From the NCBI RefSeq assembly GCF_014904815.1, contig NZ_JACZFR010000028.1:1-64000 (forward strand): a DNA stretch of 64,000 bases, in the 5' to 3' direction. Source of the stretch: Microbulbifer taiwanensis. Its GTDB lineage: Bacteria > Pseudomonadota > Gammaproteobacteria > Pseudomonadales > Cellvibrionaceae. Shown here piece by piece: positions 26,161 to 35,783 of the stretch. The translations under genes and the position numbers were made by a program. A model generated the notes under the pieces. The model was not told the DNA's origin. It made no database searches and saw only the letters and a program-made list of their open reading frames with translations. Position 1 is the first letter of the stretch; every line of letters starts with the position of its first letter.

Positions 26161-28452
26161 TTATTTCGCCTGCACCCGCAGAGTGTGCGCTGCTGCAACC
26201 ATGTTCTTCAGTGCGGGAATCACTTCCTCCCATTGACGGGTCTTCAGGCCGCAGTCCGGGTTTACCCACAGGCGCTCTGCGGGAATGCGCTCCGCCGCTT
26301 TCAGTATCAGCTGCACGATATGCGCTTCGCTCGGAATATTCGGCGAGTGGATATCGTATACGCCCGGTCCGATTTCATTCGGGTACTTGAAGTTGTCGAA
26401 GGCGTCCAGCAGTTCCATATCCGAGCGGGAAGTCTCGATGGTGATGACATCGGCATCCATATCGGCAATGGATTCGATGATGTCGTTAAACTCGGAGTAA
26501 CACATGTGGGTATGAATCTGGGTCGCGTCACTGACACCGTTAGCGGTGATGCGGAAAGATTCCACCGCCCAGTTCAGGTATTCCTTCCACTGCGACTGGC
26601 GCAGCGGCAGGCCTTCGCGCAACGCGGCTTCGTCGATCTGGATCACGGACACGCCCGCCTTCTCCAGATCCAGTACCTCTTCGCGGATCGCCAGGGCCAG
26701 CTGGTAGCAGCTGACGGATCGGGGTTGATCGTCGCGCACGAAGGACCAGTTCAGGATGGTGACGGGGCCGGTGAGCATGCCTTTCATCGGCTTGTCGGTA
26801 AGTGATTGTGCGTAGCGGGTCCACTTCACGGTCATTGCTTTCGGGCGGCTGATGTCGCCAAACAGGATCGGCGGCTTGACACAACGGGAACCGTAGGACT
26901 GCACCCAGCCGAACTGGCTGAAGACGTAGCCGTCCAGCTGCTCGCCGAAGTACTCCACCATATCGTTGCGCTCGGCTTCACCGTGCACCAGTACGTCGAG
27001 GCCCAGGGCTTCCTGCTCGCGCACACTGCGGGCAATTTCCTCCTGCATTTTTTCCACGTACTCGGCCTGGTTCAGTTCGCCTTTCCTGAACTGCAGGCGC
27101 GCCGCGCGGATTTCCCGGGTCTGCGGGAAGGAACCGATGGTGGTGGTCGGGTATCTGGGCAGTTTGAGATTGCCGTGCTGCAGCGCTGCGCGCTCCGCGT
27201 AGGCACTCTTTCTCTGGCCCAGCTCCGTGGTGATTTTTTCCACCGCTTCTTTCACCAGGGGATTGTTCACACGAGTTGATTCGCTGCGGCTCTGCAGCGC
27301 AGCCTTGTTTTCTGCCAGCGCTTTGGCAACGCTGTCGCGGCCGTTGTTGACCGCGGCCTGCAGGGTTTGCAGCTCATCCAGTTTCTGCACCGCAAAGGCC
27401 AGCCAGTTGCGTACCTCCGCATCCAGTTTTTCTTCACTGCCCAGGTCCACCGGCACATGCAACAGGGAGCAGGACGGCGCCAGCCACAGGCGATCCCGCA
27501 GTTGCGCGGCAATAGGTTCCAGCCAGTCGAGGGTCGCGTCGAGGTCGGTTTTCCAGATGTTGCGGCCGTTGATCACACCGAGGGAAACCACCCTGTCCTC
27601 GGGCAGCAGTTCGATCAGTTGGCCGACTTCATGTTTGGCATTGATCACATCCAGGTGCACACCGGCAACCGGCAGCTTGGCGACGCTCTGCAGGTTTTCT
27701 CCCAGGGTACCGAAGTAAGTGGCCAGCAGCAGTTTGACCCTGGTACCGGCCAGAAAACTGTACGCCTTGTCGATGGCCTGCAGCCACACACCGGGCAGCT
27801 CGGTCACCAGCGCGGGCTCGTCGATCTGTACCCATTCAACGCCCTGCTCTGCGAGTGCATCCAGCAATTGGCTGTAGAGCGGCAGCAGGCGATCCAACAG
27901 CGTCAACTTGTCGGAATCATCCTTGGCCTTACCCAGCCAAAGGTAAGTTACCGGACCGAGGATCACGGGTTTGGCATTGACGTTCTGCGCCCTGGCTTCC
28001 GCCAGCTGATCCAGCAGGCGGCTGGGATCCAGGGCAAACTCGGTGTCGGCGCTGAACTCCGGCACTATGTAGTGGTAGTTGGTATCAAACCACTTGGTCA
28101 TCTCGCCCGCGGCCACGCCACCGCAGCAATCCGCGTGTTCCGCCGCCCTGGCGGAACGACCGCGCGCTACGCGAAAGTAGTTGTCGAGTTGGTCGCCGTG
28201 GAAGCCCCGCACCCGCTCCGGCAGATTGCCGAGGGTAAAGCTGGTATCGAGTACCTGGTCGTAGAAAGAGAAGTCGCCAACCGGCGCTAGATCCAGCGCG
28301 CCCTGGTTCTGCCAGTGCAGCTGGCGCAGCTCTGCGGCCAGGGATTTCAGCTCATCGAGGGAGCCCTGCCCCTTCCAGTAGCCTTCGAGGGCAAACTTGA
28401 GCTCGCGTTTGGCGCCGATGCGCGGAAAACCCAGATTGTGAGTCAATGCCAT
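26161..28452 (-). CDS. metE: Cobalamin-independent methionine synthase
   Basis: MetE transfers the methyl group of 5-methyltetrahydropteroyl-triglutamate to homocysteine. The 763-residue product has the duplicated barrel: N-terminal half beginning [16 protein letters not shown], and the catalytic C-terminal half with [38 protein letters not shown] and the zinc ligands in [20 protein letters not shown] and NPDCGLKTR. The frame is open far upstream (to 28677), but ATG 28452 gives the usual N terminus. It reads away from the decayed queH and converges on the YwqK-like gene. Confidence 0.96.
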   Translation of the reverse strand: MALTHNLGFPRIGAKRELKFALEGYWKGQGSLDELKSLAAELRQLHWQNQGALDLAPVGDFSFYDQVLDTSFTLGNLPERVRGFHGDQLDNYFRVARGRSARAAEHADCCGGVAAGEMTKWFDTNYHYIVPEFSADTEFALDPSRLLDQLAEARAQNVNAKPVILGPVTYLWLGKAKDDSDKLTLLDRLLPLYSQLLDALAEQGVEWVQIDEPALVTELPGVWLQAIDKAYSFLAGTRVKLLLATYFGTLGENLQSVAKLPVAGVHLDVINAKHEVGQLIELLPEDRVVSLGVINGRNIWKTDLDATLDWLEPIAAQLRDRLWLAPSCSLLHVPVDLGSEEKLDAEVRNWLAFAVQKLDELQTLQAAVNNGRDSVAKALAENKAALQSRSESTRVNNPLVKEAVEKITTELGQRKSAYAERAALQHGNLKLPRYPTTTIGSFPQTREIRAARLQFRKGELNQAEYVEKMQEEIARSVREQEALGLDVLVHGEAERNDMVEYFGEQLDGYVFSQFGWVQSYGSRCVKPPILFGDISRPKAMTVKWTRYAQSLTDKPMKGMLTGPVTILNWSFVRDDQPRSVSCYQLALAIREEVLDLEKAGVSVIQIDEAALREGLPLRQSQWKEYLNWAVESFRITANGVSDATQIHTHMCYSEFNDIIESIADMDADVITIETSRSDMELLDAFDNFKYPNEIGPGVYDIHSPNIPSEAHIVQLILKAAERIPAERLWVNPDCGLKTRQWEEVIPALKNMVAAAHTLRVQAK

Positions 28453-28520
28453 GGTGGTACCTGATTCCCAAAAATATCCGTAGGAGGTCGTTATCGCGGC
28501 CATGATATCGGGGCCAAAAC

Positions 28521-28545
28521 TTGAATAAAAATGGTATATTTTCAC
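28521..28545. promoter_or_regulatory. AT-rich dyad upstream of metE
   Basis: TGAA at 28522-28525 and TTCA at 28540-28543 flank an imperfectly symmetric AT-rich centre about 70-90 bp upstream of the metE start. MetR sites are TGAA-N5-TTCA; the spacing here is longer (14 bp), so assignment as a LysR-type site is tentative. Confidence 0.3.
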
Positions 28546-28627
28546 AACATCTTTAGTTTTGTTCATGTAGCCACAACGGCTCAACGGGAACCGGAATTGG
28601 CCCCGAGCAAACCCTGTGGAGCTGCCC

Positions 28628-28885
28628 ATGTCCGAGTCACCGCAAGACTTCCAACGCAAACTTCTGCCCCTGCCCAACGACCACGACAGGATCCTGGTGC
28701 ATTCCTGCTGTGCACCAGGTGATGGAGTCGATTATCGCCTCAGGCATTGATTTCACGATTTTTTCCACATTCCGAATATCCGCCCGCGCAAGCAATAGCA
28801 CCTGCGCGACACCAACAGGCACCGGGCCACCCAGGGGCGGGAGAGAATCAAACTGGGCGCGATGTATTACGGCCGCGAAGATCCT
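28628..28885 (+). pseudogene. queH: queH remnant (epoxyqueuosine reductase)
   Basis: QueH reduces epoxyqueuosine to queuosine in tRNA. Three pieces of a QueH-like protein are legible in different frames: from ATG 28628 the N terminus through [11 protein letters not shown]; then [15 protein letters not shown] (28713-28763); then HIPNIRPRKQ followed by a TAG (28796-28798) and LRDTNRHRATQGRERIKLG with MYYGREDP (28799-28885). Between CCAP and VMES about 11 bases that should encode the rest of the cysteine motif are missing. One base is missing in the T-run at about 28759-28764. The central 100 or so codons of the family, which carry further cluster ligands, are deleted. The gene cannot make an active enzyme. 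Confidence 0.8.
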
Positions 28886-28942
28886 GCATGCATTGTGGAT
28901 CCCGACAAGAACCGGAACTCCGGATACCCGCTTGCCGGCCAA

Positions 28943-29779
28943 TCACTGGTGCGGCGACGTGAGGCTGGTCAGTATCGCAGTGGCGGCCAGGACGGCAGCA
29001 ATGACCGCGATCTCGATGCCGATGGTCAGGCCCAGCGCGCGACGGGCAGCCGCGTGGCCGCTGCTGGCGAGCTTCGGGGTCAGGCTCAGTCTGTTGTACA
29101 CGGCAAGGGCGAGCACCGCACCAGCCAGAGCGATCTTCGCACTGAGTGCGACGAGATAGGGGGTGAGTTCCAACGGCAATTTCACCAGCGCTAGGATCAA
29201 CAACACGCCGGCCGCCACCATTGCGCCAATAATCCCCTCGGCAAGGCGGCTGAACCGGCGCACCAGGCACAGCAGTTCCACATTGCTCAGAGCGATACAG
29301 GCGCGCCGAAGAATAAACAGTGCACCCAGCCACCAGGCTGCGGCGGCCGCGTGGAAAACAACAATAAGTCCGGATGGCACATTGAGCGAAGCCGCGTGAC
29401 CCGAAATGCCGAAAGATGCGAGCATCGCAACGGCGCCCGCCAGCGACCAGCCAAACCGCCCGTTAAAGATCGACGACAGCAACATCGCAAGTCCGCCGCC
29501 CAACTGTAATCCGGCGGCGAGACCGGCGGGCCCCAGCCAGACCGCAGCCAGTGCCCCCGACTCAAAAATGCCGCCGAGCCGGGTGAGCAGTACCAGCGTA
29601 GTGCCAACGGCTGCCGCAGTCGCCAGGCCTGCACCGGCGGTGATGATTCGGCACATCGCGGTGCCCGCCTCCCCCGCCTGCACGCCCAGGGCCATACGCG
29701 CGAAAACTGCGCCGGCACTGGCCAGCGCCCCTCCGTACAACAGCCATTTCAGCAGCGCCGCCAGCACCTCGAGTGTCAA
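28943..29779 (-). CDS. copD: CopD family copper transport protein
   Basis: A 278-residue inner-membrane protein with about eight hydrophobic segments (for example WLLYGGALASAGAVFAR and LIVVFHAAAAAWWLGALFIL, the latter carrying the histidine typical of CopD family helices, and IIGAMVAAGVLLILALVKLP). CopD works with periplasmic CopC in copper import to the cytoplasm. The probable start is TTG, whose first two bases follow the last bases of the copC stop region (copC ends at 29776), so the two genes are coupled. Copper as substrate is inferred from the family and the partner. Confidence 0.85.
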   Translation of the reverse strand: MTLEVLAALLKWLLYGGALASAGAVFARMALGVQAGEAGTAMCRIITAGAGLATAAAVGTTLVLLTRLGGIFESGALAAVWLGPAGLAAGLQLGGGLAMLLSSIFNGRFGWSLAGAVAMLASFGISGHAASLNVPSGLIVVFHAAAAAWWLGALFILRRACIALSNVELLCLVRRFSRLAEGIIGAMVAAGVLLILALVKLPLELTPYLVALSAKIALAGAVLALAVYNRLSLTPKLASSGHAAARRALGLTIGIEIAVIAAVLAATAILTSLTSPHQ

Positions 29780-30171
29780 TGCCCGCGGTCCTGCTCGAGC
29801 GCGGCTGACGGTATGGCATCCGCTTTGATCACCAGGACAATGCTGCCGTCGATGGGGTGGCCGTCTCTAGACAGGGCCTTCCAGCGGATCTCATTACGGC
29901 CCCTTTTGAGAGCCGGTTGCTCCAGGAAAAAGGTTGTGGCGCTTCCGGAAGGCGAGATTTCCAGCCTGCGCTCGACCTTATCTGCACCGACCACCACAGC
30001 GCGGGTCAGGCGCGCCGGTTCATTGAAAGTGATTTCGACCCGTGTGGGCGAGGATGGCAGCACAGAGCCACTGGCGGGTACCGTGCTTTTTATCGTCGAG
30101 TGGGCGAAGGTCGGATTGGCAAATGCGATAGCCACTGCCAGCGCGACAGCGATTGCAAAAGAATTGAACAT
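29776..30171 (-). CDS. copC: CopC family periplasmic copper-binding protein
   Basis: A 131-residue exported protein. After signal cleavage at FANPTFA, the mature protein starts with histidine (HSTIKSTVPASGSVL). This N-terminal histidine together with the aspartate and histidine of SRDGHPIDG forms the Cu(II) site of CopC proteins. The fold is the CopC/DUF beta sandwich ending in the usual ISPSG, LKRGRNEIRWKALSRDGHP and GSIVLVIK strands. ATG 30171 is preceded by GAGGAG at 7 bp; the frame extends to 30204. Translationally coupled with copD. Confidence 0.9.
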   Translation of the reverse strand: MFNSFAIAVALAVAIAFANPTFAHSTIKSTVPASGSVLPSSPTRVEITFNEPARLTRAVVVGADKVERRLEISPSGSATTFFLEQPALKRGRNEIRWKALSRDGHPIDGSIVLVIKADAIPSAALEQDRGH

Positions 30172-30303
30172 GCACAACTCCTCACAAGGGTTGGAAAAAG
30201 TCACGGAGTTATTTTGCAGCGGTAACCGCGGTGGTTCGCGCTGGCCTGTATCGGGCCCCGACTGCCTGACTGCTAGTAGCCCCGTTTAGTAGCTCCGTTG
30301 GAT

Positions 30304-31641
30304 TCAGGCAAGGCCCAGCCAGCGCCGGGTGCCGGGCAGCTGGCGCAGCAGCAGAAATTCCGCAACGAACAGCACTATGAGGGAAATGGCCAACAGCGGC
30401 AGCAGGAGCGCCAGCCCGAACACAGTCACGCTGACCGCCCTGCCGGCTTTCCGGTTCGGCATGACCGCCGGCGCCCCCAGCTTGCCCGCCGGCTTGCGCC
30501 GGCGCCAGAGGATAAAGCCACTGATGCTGATAGCGGACAGGGCGGTGGTAGTGAACACCCCCAGCAGCTGGTTGAACCAGCCAAAAAGCTGGCCTTCATG
30601 GGCGGCGACACCGATACCGATGACCCGATCGACCAGGGGCCTGTCAGCGAAACTGCCGCGTTCCAGCAGCCCGCCGCTCCCATCGAGCCTGGCATTCTCC
30701 CGCCGGGGGCGATTCTGGTGGTTGGAAATCACCGACCAGTGGTGGCTGTTGATCTTGTCCCGTGATAACAGCACCGGCGGTGCGAATCCCAATTGGCGGG
30801 CCGCCTCCACAACGCTGCGATCCAGGTGGAGCTGCCGGGTCGACGCTGGCCCCTGCATCGCGTGACTGGCGTGCTCGCCCAGTACGGCGGCTTCCTCGGC
30901 GCGGCCGGCACTCCAGTCCTGCACCACCGCTACCGGCTGGCCCAGGCTGCGCACTTCCTTGAAGGCCTTGCCCCACACCAGCGACCAGGGCAGACCACTG
31001 ATCAGCAGGAACAGGGTGAAGGCGGATACCCAGATCCCCAGGACGACATGCAGGTCGCGCCAGAACAGGCGGCCCTTGAGGTGGACGCGGGGATAAAGGA
31101 CGCCGCCCAGGCCGCGGGCATTGCGGGGCCACCACAGATAGAGGCCGGTCAGGATCATGACGATGGCCCAGCAACCGGCCAGCTCTATAATTACCGATCC
31201 GACATTTCCCGCCATCAATTCTCCGTGAAAGGTGCGGACCTGGCGGATGAACTGGTCGTCGTAGCCAATGGTTTTCATGACCTCCAGGGTGTAGGGATTG
31301 ACGTAGTTGAGGATGCGCTCGCCGCGCCGGTTCACGCTGATGAGCACAGCCTCCCGGTCGGTTTGCGGCAGCTGGTAATTCAGGAAGACACTGCCTGGCA
31401 CGGCGGCGACGGCGGCGGCGATCTGCGCATCGGGGCTGTGACGTACACCGCTCGCGTCCAACTGCTGGTAGGGGCGGTTGACCAGGGCATCGATCTGGGG
31501 CTTGAACAGGTAGATGGTGCCGGACACCGCCAGGGTCAGGATGAAGGGGATACAGAAAATACCGGCATAGAAATGCCAGCGCCAGATCATGCGGTAGAGT
31601 CCGGCGCCGCCGGCCGTTGCAATCGCGCTAGTGTCGTTCAT
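30304..31641 (-). CDS. PepSY-associated transmembrane protein
   Basis: A 445-residue inner-membrane protein of the PepSY-associated TM (PiuB/FhuF-partner type) family. Helix 1 is WRWHFYAGIFCIPFILTLAVSGTIYLF, with the conserved histidine, then a periplasmic PepSY domain, then helices VIIELAGCWAIVMILTGLYLWWPR, LHVVLGIWVSAFTLFLLISGLPW, and the last two near the C terminus. Members accompany TonB receptors and are thought to reduce metals or siderophores in the periplasm. It lies 60 bp after the TonB receptor and 132 bp before copC, in one direction. Confidence 0.88.
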   Translation of the reverse strand: MNDTSAIATAGGAGLYRMIWRWHFYAGIFCIPFILTLAVSGTIYLFKPQIDALVNRPYQQLDASGVRHSPDAQIAAAVAAVPGSVFLNYQLPQTDREAVLISVNRRGERILNYVNPYTLEVMKTIGYDDQFIRQVRTFHGELMAGNVGSVIIELAGCWAIVMILTGLYLWWPRNARGLGGVLYPRVHLKGRLFWRDLHVVLGIWVSAFTLFLLISGLPWSLVWGKAFKEVRSLGQPVAVVQDWSAGRAEEAAVLGEHASHAMQGPASTRQLHLDRSVVEAARQLGFAPPVLLSRDKINSHHWSVISNHQNRPRRENARLDGSGGLLERGSFADRPLVDRVIGIGVAAHEGQLFGWFNQLLGVFTTTALSAISISGFILWRRRKPAGKLGAPAVMPNRKAGRAVSVTVFGLALLLPLLAISLIVLFVAEFLLLRQLPGTRRWLGLA

Positions 31642-31701
31642 GTCTCGATTCTTATCCGGGTAGTAAGCCAGCTTGCCGCTCCCGGCCGGGATTGGCGCCC
31701 A

Positions 31702-34002
31702 TCAATAGTCGTAGCTGAGGTTGAAGTACCAGGTGCGGCCGGGCCAGGGGTGGGCCACGTAGGCGATCTCGTCGGTGAGGTTGTCCACGCCCAGCCCCAG
31801 CGCAATGCCGTTCTCCAGGTCGTAGGTGCTCTTCAGGCCGAGCCGGGTGTAACCGTCCTGCGCGCCGTAGACATTGTCCTCGGTGTCCGTGTTGTCGGTG
31901 CGGCCAAAGCTGTCGCTGGCATATTGCAGGTTGGCCCCCAGGTCCCAGTTGTCGCGAAGCTGGTAGTCCAGCATCAGGTTGCCGCGCCACTCCGGCATGC
32001 GCACGCTCCGCATCCCTTCCAGGGTCGGGTCGGCCGCGTTCCTGACAGTGACGGAGTCAGTCCAGGCCAGGTTGAACCGCATGTCCAGCTTGCCATCGGC
32101 GAAACCGTAGACATTGGCAATGAACTCGATGCCGTCGGTCTCCACTTCATCCACGGGAATAAAGGTCCGGATGGACGCACCGCCGGGCAGGACGGTGGAC
32201 TGGGACTCGATCCCGTTGTCGATGGTCTCGGTGAACAGGTTGACGCGCACCGATCCTCTCTCGGTCAAGCGCTCCACCATCAGGTTCTGGTGCAGACCAT
32301 CTTCGGGCAGCAGGTCAGGGTTGGCCTCGTTGATGCTGTTGTAGGCCTGGTACTGGCTGAACAGCTCCTCCACGATGGGAAAGCGGTAGGCCCGGGCGAT
32401 GGAGTAGCGGAAATTCCAGTCCCGGCTGGGCAGGTAGCCGATGGATAACTTCGGCGAGGCTTCGCTGCGGCTTTGCGAGGGCGCCTGGACGATATCGAAA
32501 GCCGGCGTGGCCGGATCGTCGTCGGAGTAGTAACCCTTGTCGCTCTGCCAGTCCTCGTAGCGCAGGCCGGCAGTCAGGTTCCACTGCTCATTGATATCCC
32601 AGCCGGCCTGCACGAAGGCAGCCGCAAGTCCGGTTTCACCGCCGCTGCGGCTGCTGTAGCTGTCCTGGCTGCCCGCGCGCCAGTGGCTGGAACGGTAGAC
32701 ATCCAGGTTGAGTTCATAGGCCTCGTAGCGCAGCCCGCTGACCAGGGTTACACCCGGCAGCAGGACACCGTCAACGGTCAGTTTGGCATCGGCGGTCTGC
32801 CAGCCGGTGTCGCCATAGTCGTTGACCTGGCCGTCGGGGGTGTAGGCCGGGTCCCTGGGGTTGCGGCCGGAGGAGCGGGTCTCGTCCCGCAGCACCTGGA
32901 ACTCGTTGATGTTGAACTCGAGCCGGGAGCGCTCACTGAGGTCGCCCCTGAGGCGCAGGCCGACGGACAGGCTGTCGCGCTCCAGTTCGCTGACGCCCAT
33001 ACGGCTGGCCGGCACCGCAAACACCTGGCCACCCTGTTCCACAGTACCGCTCCAGACCCTGTTGCCATTGCTGTCGCGCAGGTAAGAATTGCGGGCGTCG
33101 GCCACAGTGCCGCGGTCTTCATAGGCCACATTGAGCAGGGCGCTCCAGTCATCGAAGTTGTAGGCGAGCTTGACCTTGTAATTGTCTGTCGCCGTGTCCT
33201 CCACACCACTGTCGCCGAACCACAGCTGCGGGTTGCCGCGGCTATCCTTGCCGGTCACGGCGCCCGTGACTGGTACCGGGCCGGAGGAAGACACGCCGGC
33301 GCCGTAGAAATAGGACTGGGGCTGGGCGGCGTTCTCCAGGTGGTTGTAGGAGAGGTAGAGGCTCAGGTCGCCGAGCTTGTCGCCGTAGGAGAGGAAGGTC
33401 TTGTAGCCACTGACGGTATCGTCGAAGCCGTAGGCTGCGAAGTCCTGGTTGTAGAGGCTGCTGTCGAAGTGGAATTCCCTTTTCTGGGGGATGGCGGACT
33501 CGATGACCACCACGCCCCCCATGGCATTGCCACCGTATTCGGCGGAGAAGGGGCCGTAGATCACTTCGGCGCGGGCGATCTCGCTGGCCGAAACCATGGT
33601 CCAGCGCGGCGCGCCGCTCCAGCGCGACTGCAGCAGATAGTGCAGTGGTACGCCATCGGCAAACACCATGGAACGGGAGGTCTGGAACATGTTGGAGCCG
33701 CGGATGCCCATGGTGCCATTGGAATCGCCAATGAATCGACGGCGGATAACGATGCTGGGCTCGTACTTGACGACGTCTTCGGTGGTGGCCACATTGATGG
33801 CAGCGAAGTCTTCCTGGGTGAGCACGCTGATCGGGCTGGCGTAGCCTGCCTCGCGACTGCCATGGGCGTCGCCCCAGACAACAACCTCCTCCACTCCCTC
33901 TTCTACGGCCTCCCCCTCGCTTTCCTGTGCCAGGGCACCACTATCGAAGAAGCCGAGCGCTGCGAAGGCCGCGGCGGACAACAGGGGGGCGTATTTGGTC
34001 AT
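31702..34002 (-). CDS. TonB-dependent outer-membrane receptor (metal cluster)
   Basis: A 766-residue receptor. The signal peptide ends at GALA, followed by an acidic stretch and a TonB-box-like EEVVVWG. The plug (about 45-160) has ISVLTQEDFAAINVATTEDV and the IYGPFSAEYGGNAMGGVV motif. The barrel ends in the terminal aromatic YFNLSYDY. The downstream genes (PepSY protein, CopC, CopD) suggest a metal or metal chelate as cargo; copper is the parsimonious guess, but iron-chelate uptake is equally compatible with PepSY proteins. Confidence 0.9.
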   Translation of the reverse strand: MTKYAPLLSAAAFAALGFFDSGALAQESEGEAVEEGVEEVVVWGDAHGSREAGYASPISVLTQEDFAAINVATTEDVVKYEPSIVIRRRFIGDSNGTMGIRGSNMFQTSRSMVFADGVPLHYLLQSRWSGAPRWTMVSASEIARAEVIYGPFSAEYGGNAMGGVVVIESAIPQKREFHFDSSLYNQDFAAYGFDDTVSGYKTFLSYGDKLGDLSLYLSYNHLENAAQPQSYFYGAGVSSSGPVPVTGAVTGKDSRGNPQLWFGDSGVEDTATDNYKVKLAYNFDDWSALLNVAYEDRGTVADARNSYLRDSNGNRVWSGTVEQGGQVFAVPASRMGVSELERDSLSVGLRLRGDLSERSRLEFNINEFQVLRDETRSSGRNPRDPAYTPDGQVNDYGDTGWQTADAKLTVDGVLLPGVTLVSGLRYEAYELNLDVYRSSHWRAGSQDSYSSRSGGETGLAAAFVQAGWDINEQWNLTAGLRYEDWQSDKGYYSDDDPATPAFDIVQAPSQSRSEASPKLSIGYLPSRDWNFRYSIARAYRFPIVEELFSQYQAYNSINEANPDLLPEDGLHQNLMVERLTERGSVRVNLFTETIDNGIESQSTVLPGGASIRTFIPVDEVETDGIEFIANVYGFADGKLDMRFNLAWTDSVTVRNAADPTLEGMRSVRMPEWRGNLMLDYQLRDNWDLGANLQYASDSFGRTDNTDTEDNVYGAQDGYTRLGLKSTYDLENGIALGLGVDNLTDEIAYVAHPWPGRTWYFNLSYDY

Positions 34003-34038
34003 GAAAATGGCTCGGGCAATCTGGAAATCGGAAGCGCC

Positions 34039-34067
34039 ATTATAGAAATCGAGTCATTGGCGACCAT
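34039..34067 (-). promoter_or_regulatory. Possible promoter of the receptor-PepSY-copCD cluster
   Basis: A consensus TATAAT on the minus strand at 34039-34044 lies 36 bp before the receptor start. No good -35 hexamer is at 16-18 bp, suggesting control by an additional factor. No Fur box was recognised. Confidence 0.4.
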
Positions 34068-34259
34068 GTGACACATTGCCGCAGCTAGAATAGCCTGCTG
34101 CCGAGGCGACTGGAGATCGGGAGGATGACACTGAGCCAGATCCCAGCCTGCGCCGACCGGCGGGACTGCAATTGCGGTCCTTCCACTGCCCAAGAGCTGC
34201 TATAGTTCCCCTCCCCCGCTCGCCGGGCTACGTATAACTAAAAAAAGGGGAAGTCGCCG

Positions 34260-35783
34260 TTGAAAGCCAGGCTCAAGACCATGCTGTGGACCGTCACCAG
34301 CGTGTTACAGATGCGCCTGAACCGGTTGCTGCCCGGCCATATCCCGATTGCGTTCAAACTGGCGCTGGTCATGACCCTGCTTCTGGTGCTGGGAATGGCG
34401 AGCCTGGGCCTGTTTATCAGCAATAACCAGAATCTTCAGATGCGGGCACAGCTGCACGATTTCGGCAGCACCATGGCACAGCAACTGGCGAAACTCGCCA
34501 GTGAGCCGATTTTGTCCGAGGACAGCCTGAACCTGCGCATGCTGACCGCCAACCTGGACCAGGACGACAAAGTCCTCGGTGCTGCTATCTACGCCCATAA
34601 TGGCGATTTGCTGTCGGCGGCCGGCATACAACCGGGCCGGGCCGATACCGTCTTCGATTCAGCCCGGGTGGTATCCCGCCCCTGGTACCGGCGCGCGGCG
34701 GACAGGCCCCCGGAGCGATTGATCAGCTTTATCGCGCCGGCCACCTACCGGGATGTCCGCGTCGGCTCGGCGGTGGTGACCCTGTCGGCGTCGCTGATGG
34801 ACCGGGCCGCGACCAGGGCCCGCGATGCGATCGTCTACGCCACGCTGGCCATGACCCTGCTGGCGTCCCTGCTGGCCTACTGGCTGAGCCGGCGCCTGTC
34901 ACTGCCGATCCACCACCTGATGGAAGCGACCCGGGCCATCGACCGCGGCGACCTGGCCATCCGGATCGACGACCGGCGCAACGACGAAATCGGCCTGCTA
35001 TTCGAAGGGTTCAATAATATGGCGGCCGGGCTATTGCAGAAATCGCAGGTCGAGCAGGTCTTTTCCCGCTATGTGTCGAAAAACGTCGCCGACAAGGTGC
35101 TGGCCAACCTGGACGAGGTCCGCCTCAGCAGCCGGCCGGTCGAGGCGACAGTACTGTTCGCCGATATCGTCGGGTTTACCGCCATGTCGGAAAAGCTGCA
35201 GCCGAGCCAGGTCTCCGAACTGCTGAACGAATATTTCTCCTATATTTCGGGCGCCTGCTCCCTGTACGGCGGTGTGGTCGACAAGTTTATCGGCGACTGT
35301 GCAATGCTGGCATTCGGCGTGCTGGAGGACGATAGCGAACACGCATTCAATGCAGTCAGCTGCGCGGTGCTGATCCAGCGAATGGCGGCGCGATTGAACG
35401 AGCAACGCCGCGCCGCCGGCCGGCCCGAGGTCCACTTCCGCATCGGCATCAACTGCGGCGCCATGCTGGCCGGCAACCTGGGCTCCGACGAGCGGATGGA
35501 ATACACAGTGGTCGGGGATGCGGTCAATCTCGCTTCCAGGTTTTGCTGCATTGCCGGGCCGGATCAGATCATTATGGGAGAAGAGCTGTACAACAACCTG
35601 CAGTCACGCATCCTCGCACAGCCTGGGCAGACGCTGCCGATCCGCGGCAAGTCGGCGCCGGTGAAAATCTACTCGGTGCGGGATATCCACCGCAGTTACC
35701 GGCCGCTGCTGCAGGCCAACCTGCGGGAGCTGCTGAGCTACCAGGTCAATCGGAAGAAGCAGCAGCTTGTCGGCCATGCCTAG
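34260..35783 (+). CDS. Membrane class III adenylate/guanylate cyclase
   Basis: A 507-residue sensor cyclase. Helix 1 (about residues 35-55, ALVMTLLLVLGMASLGLFI), an extracytoplasmic sensor region (about 56-190), helix 2 (IVYATLAMTLLASLLAYWL), a HAMP domain (about 212-265), and a class III cyclase domain (about 290-470). The metal aspartates are Asp302 in LFADIVGFT and Asp346 in KFIGDCAML; the preceding lysine 342 is the usual base-selecting residue. The transition-state pair lies in DAVNLASR. All active-site positions I can check are present, so it should be active, probably making cAMP. The start may be TTG 34260 (AGGGGAAG upstream) or ATG 34281. It overlaps the next gene. Confidence 0.88.
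   Translation: MKARLKTMLWTVTSVLQMRLNRLLPGHIPIAFKLALVMTLLLVLGMASLGLFISNNQNLQMRAQLHDFGSTMAQQLAKLASEPILSEDSLNLRMLTANLDQDDKVLGAAIYAHNGDLLSAAGIQPGRADTVFDSARVVSRPWYRRAADRPPERLISFIAPATYRDVRVGSAVVTLSASLMDRAATRARDAIVYATLAMTLLASLLAYWLSRRLSLPIHHLMEATRAIDRGDLAIRIDDRRNDEIGLLFEGFNNMAAGLLQKSQVEQVFSRYVSKNVADKVLANLDEVRLSSRPVEATVLFADIVGFTAMSEKLQPSQVSELLNEYFSYISGACSLYGGVVDKFIGDCAMLAFGVLEDDSEHAFNAVSCAVLIQRMAARLNEQRRAAGRPEVHFRIGINCGAMLAGNLGSDERMEYTVVGDAVNLASRFCCIAGPDQIIMGEELYNNLQSRILAQPGQTLPIRGKSAPVKIYSVRDIHRSYRPLLQANLRELLSYQVNRKKQQLVGHA

Noticed and set aside
28862-29194. Open frame starting MYYGREDPACIV
   Set aside because: It starts inside the queH remnant and continues antisense to copD.
32473-34071. 532-residue open frame on the plus strand
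   Set aside because: Antisense of the TonB receptor gene, valine/alanine/glycine-rich, no family features.
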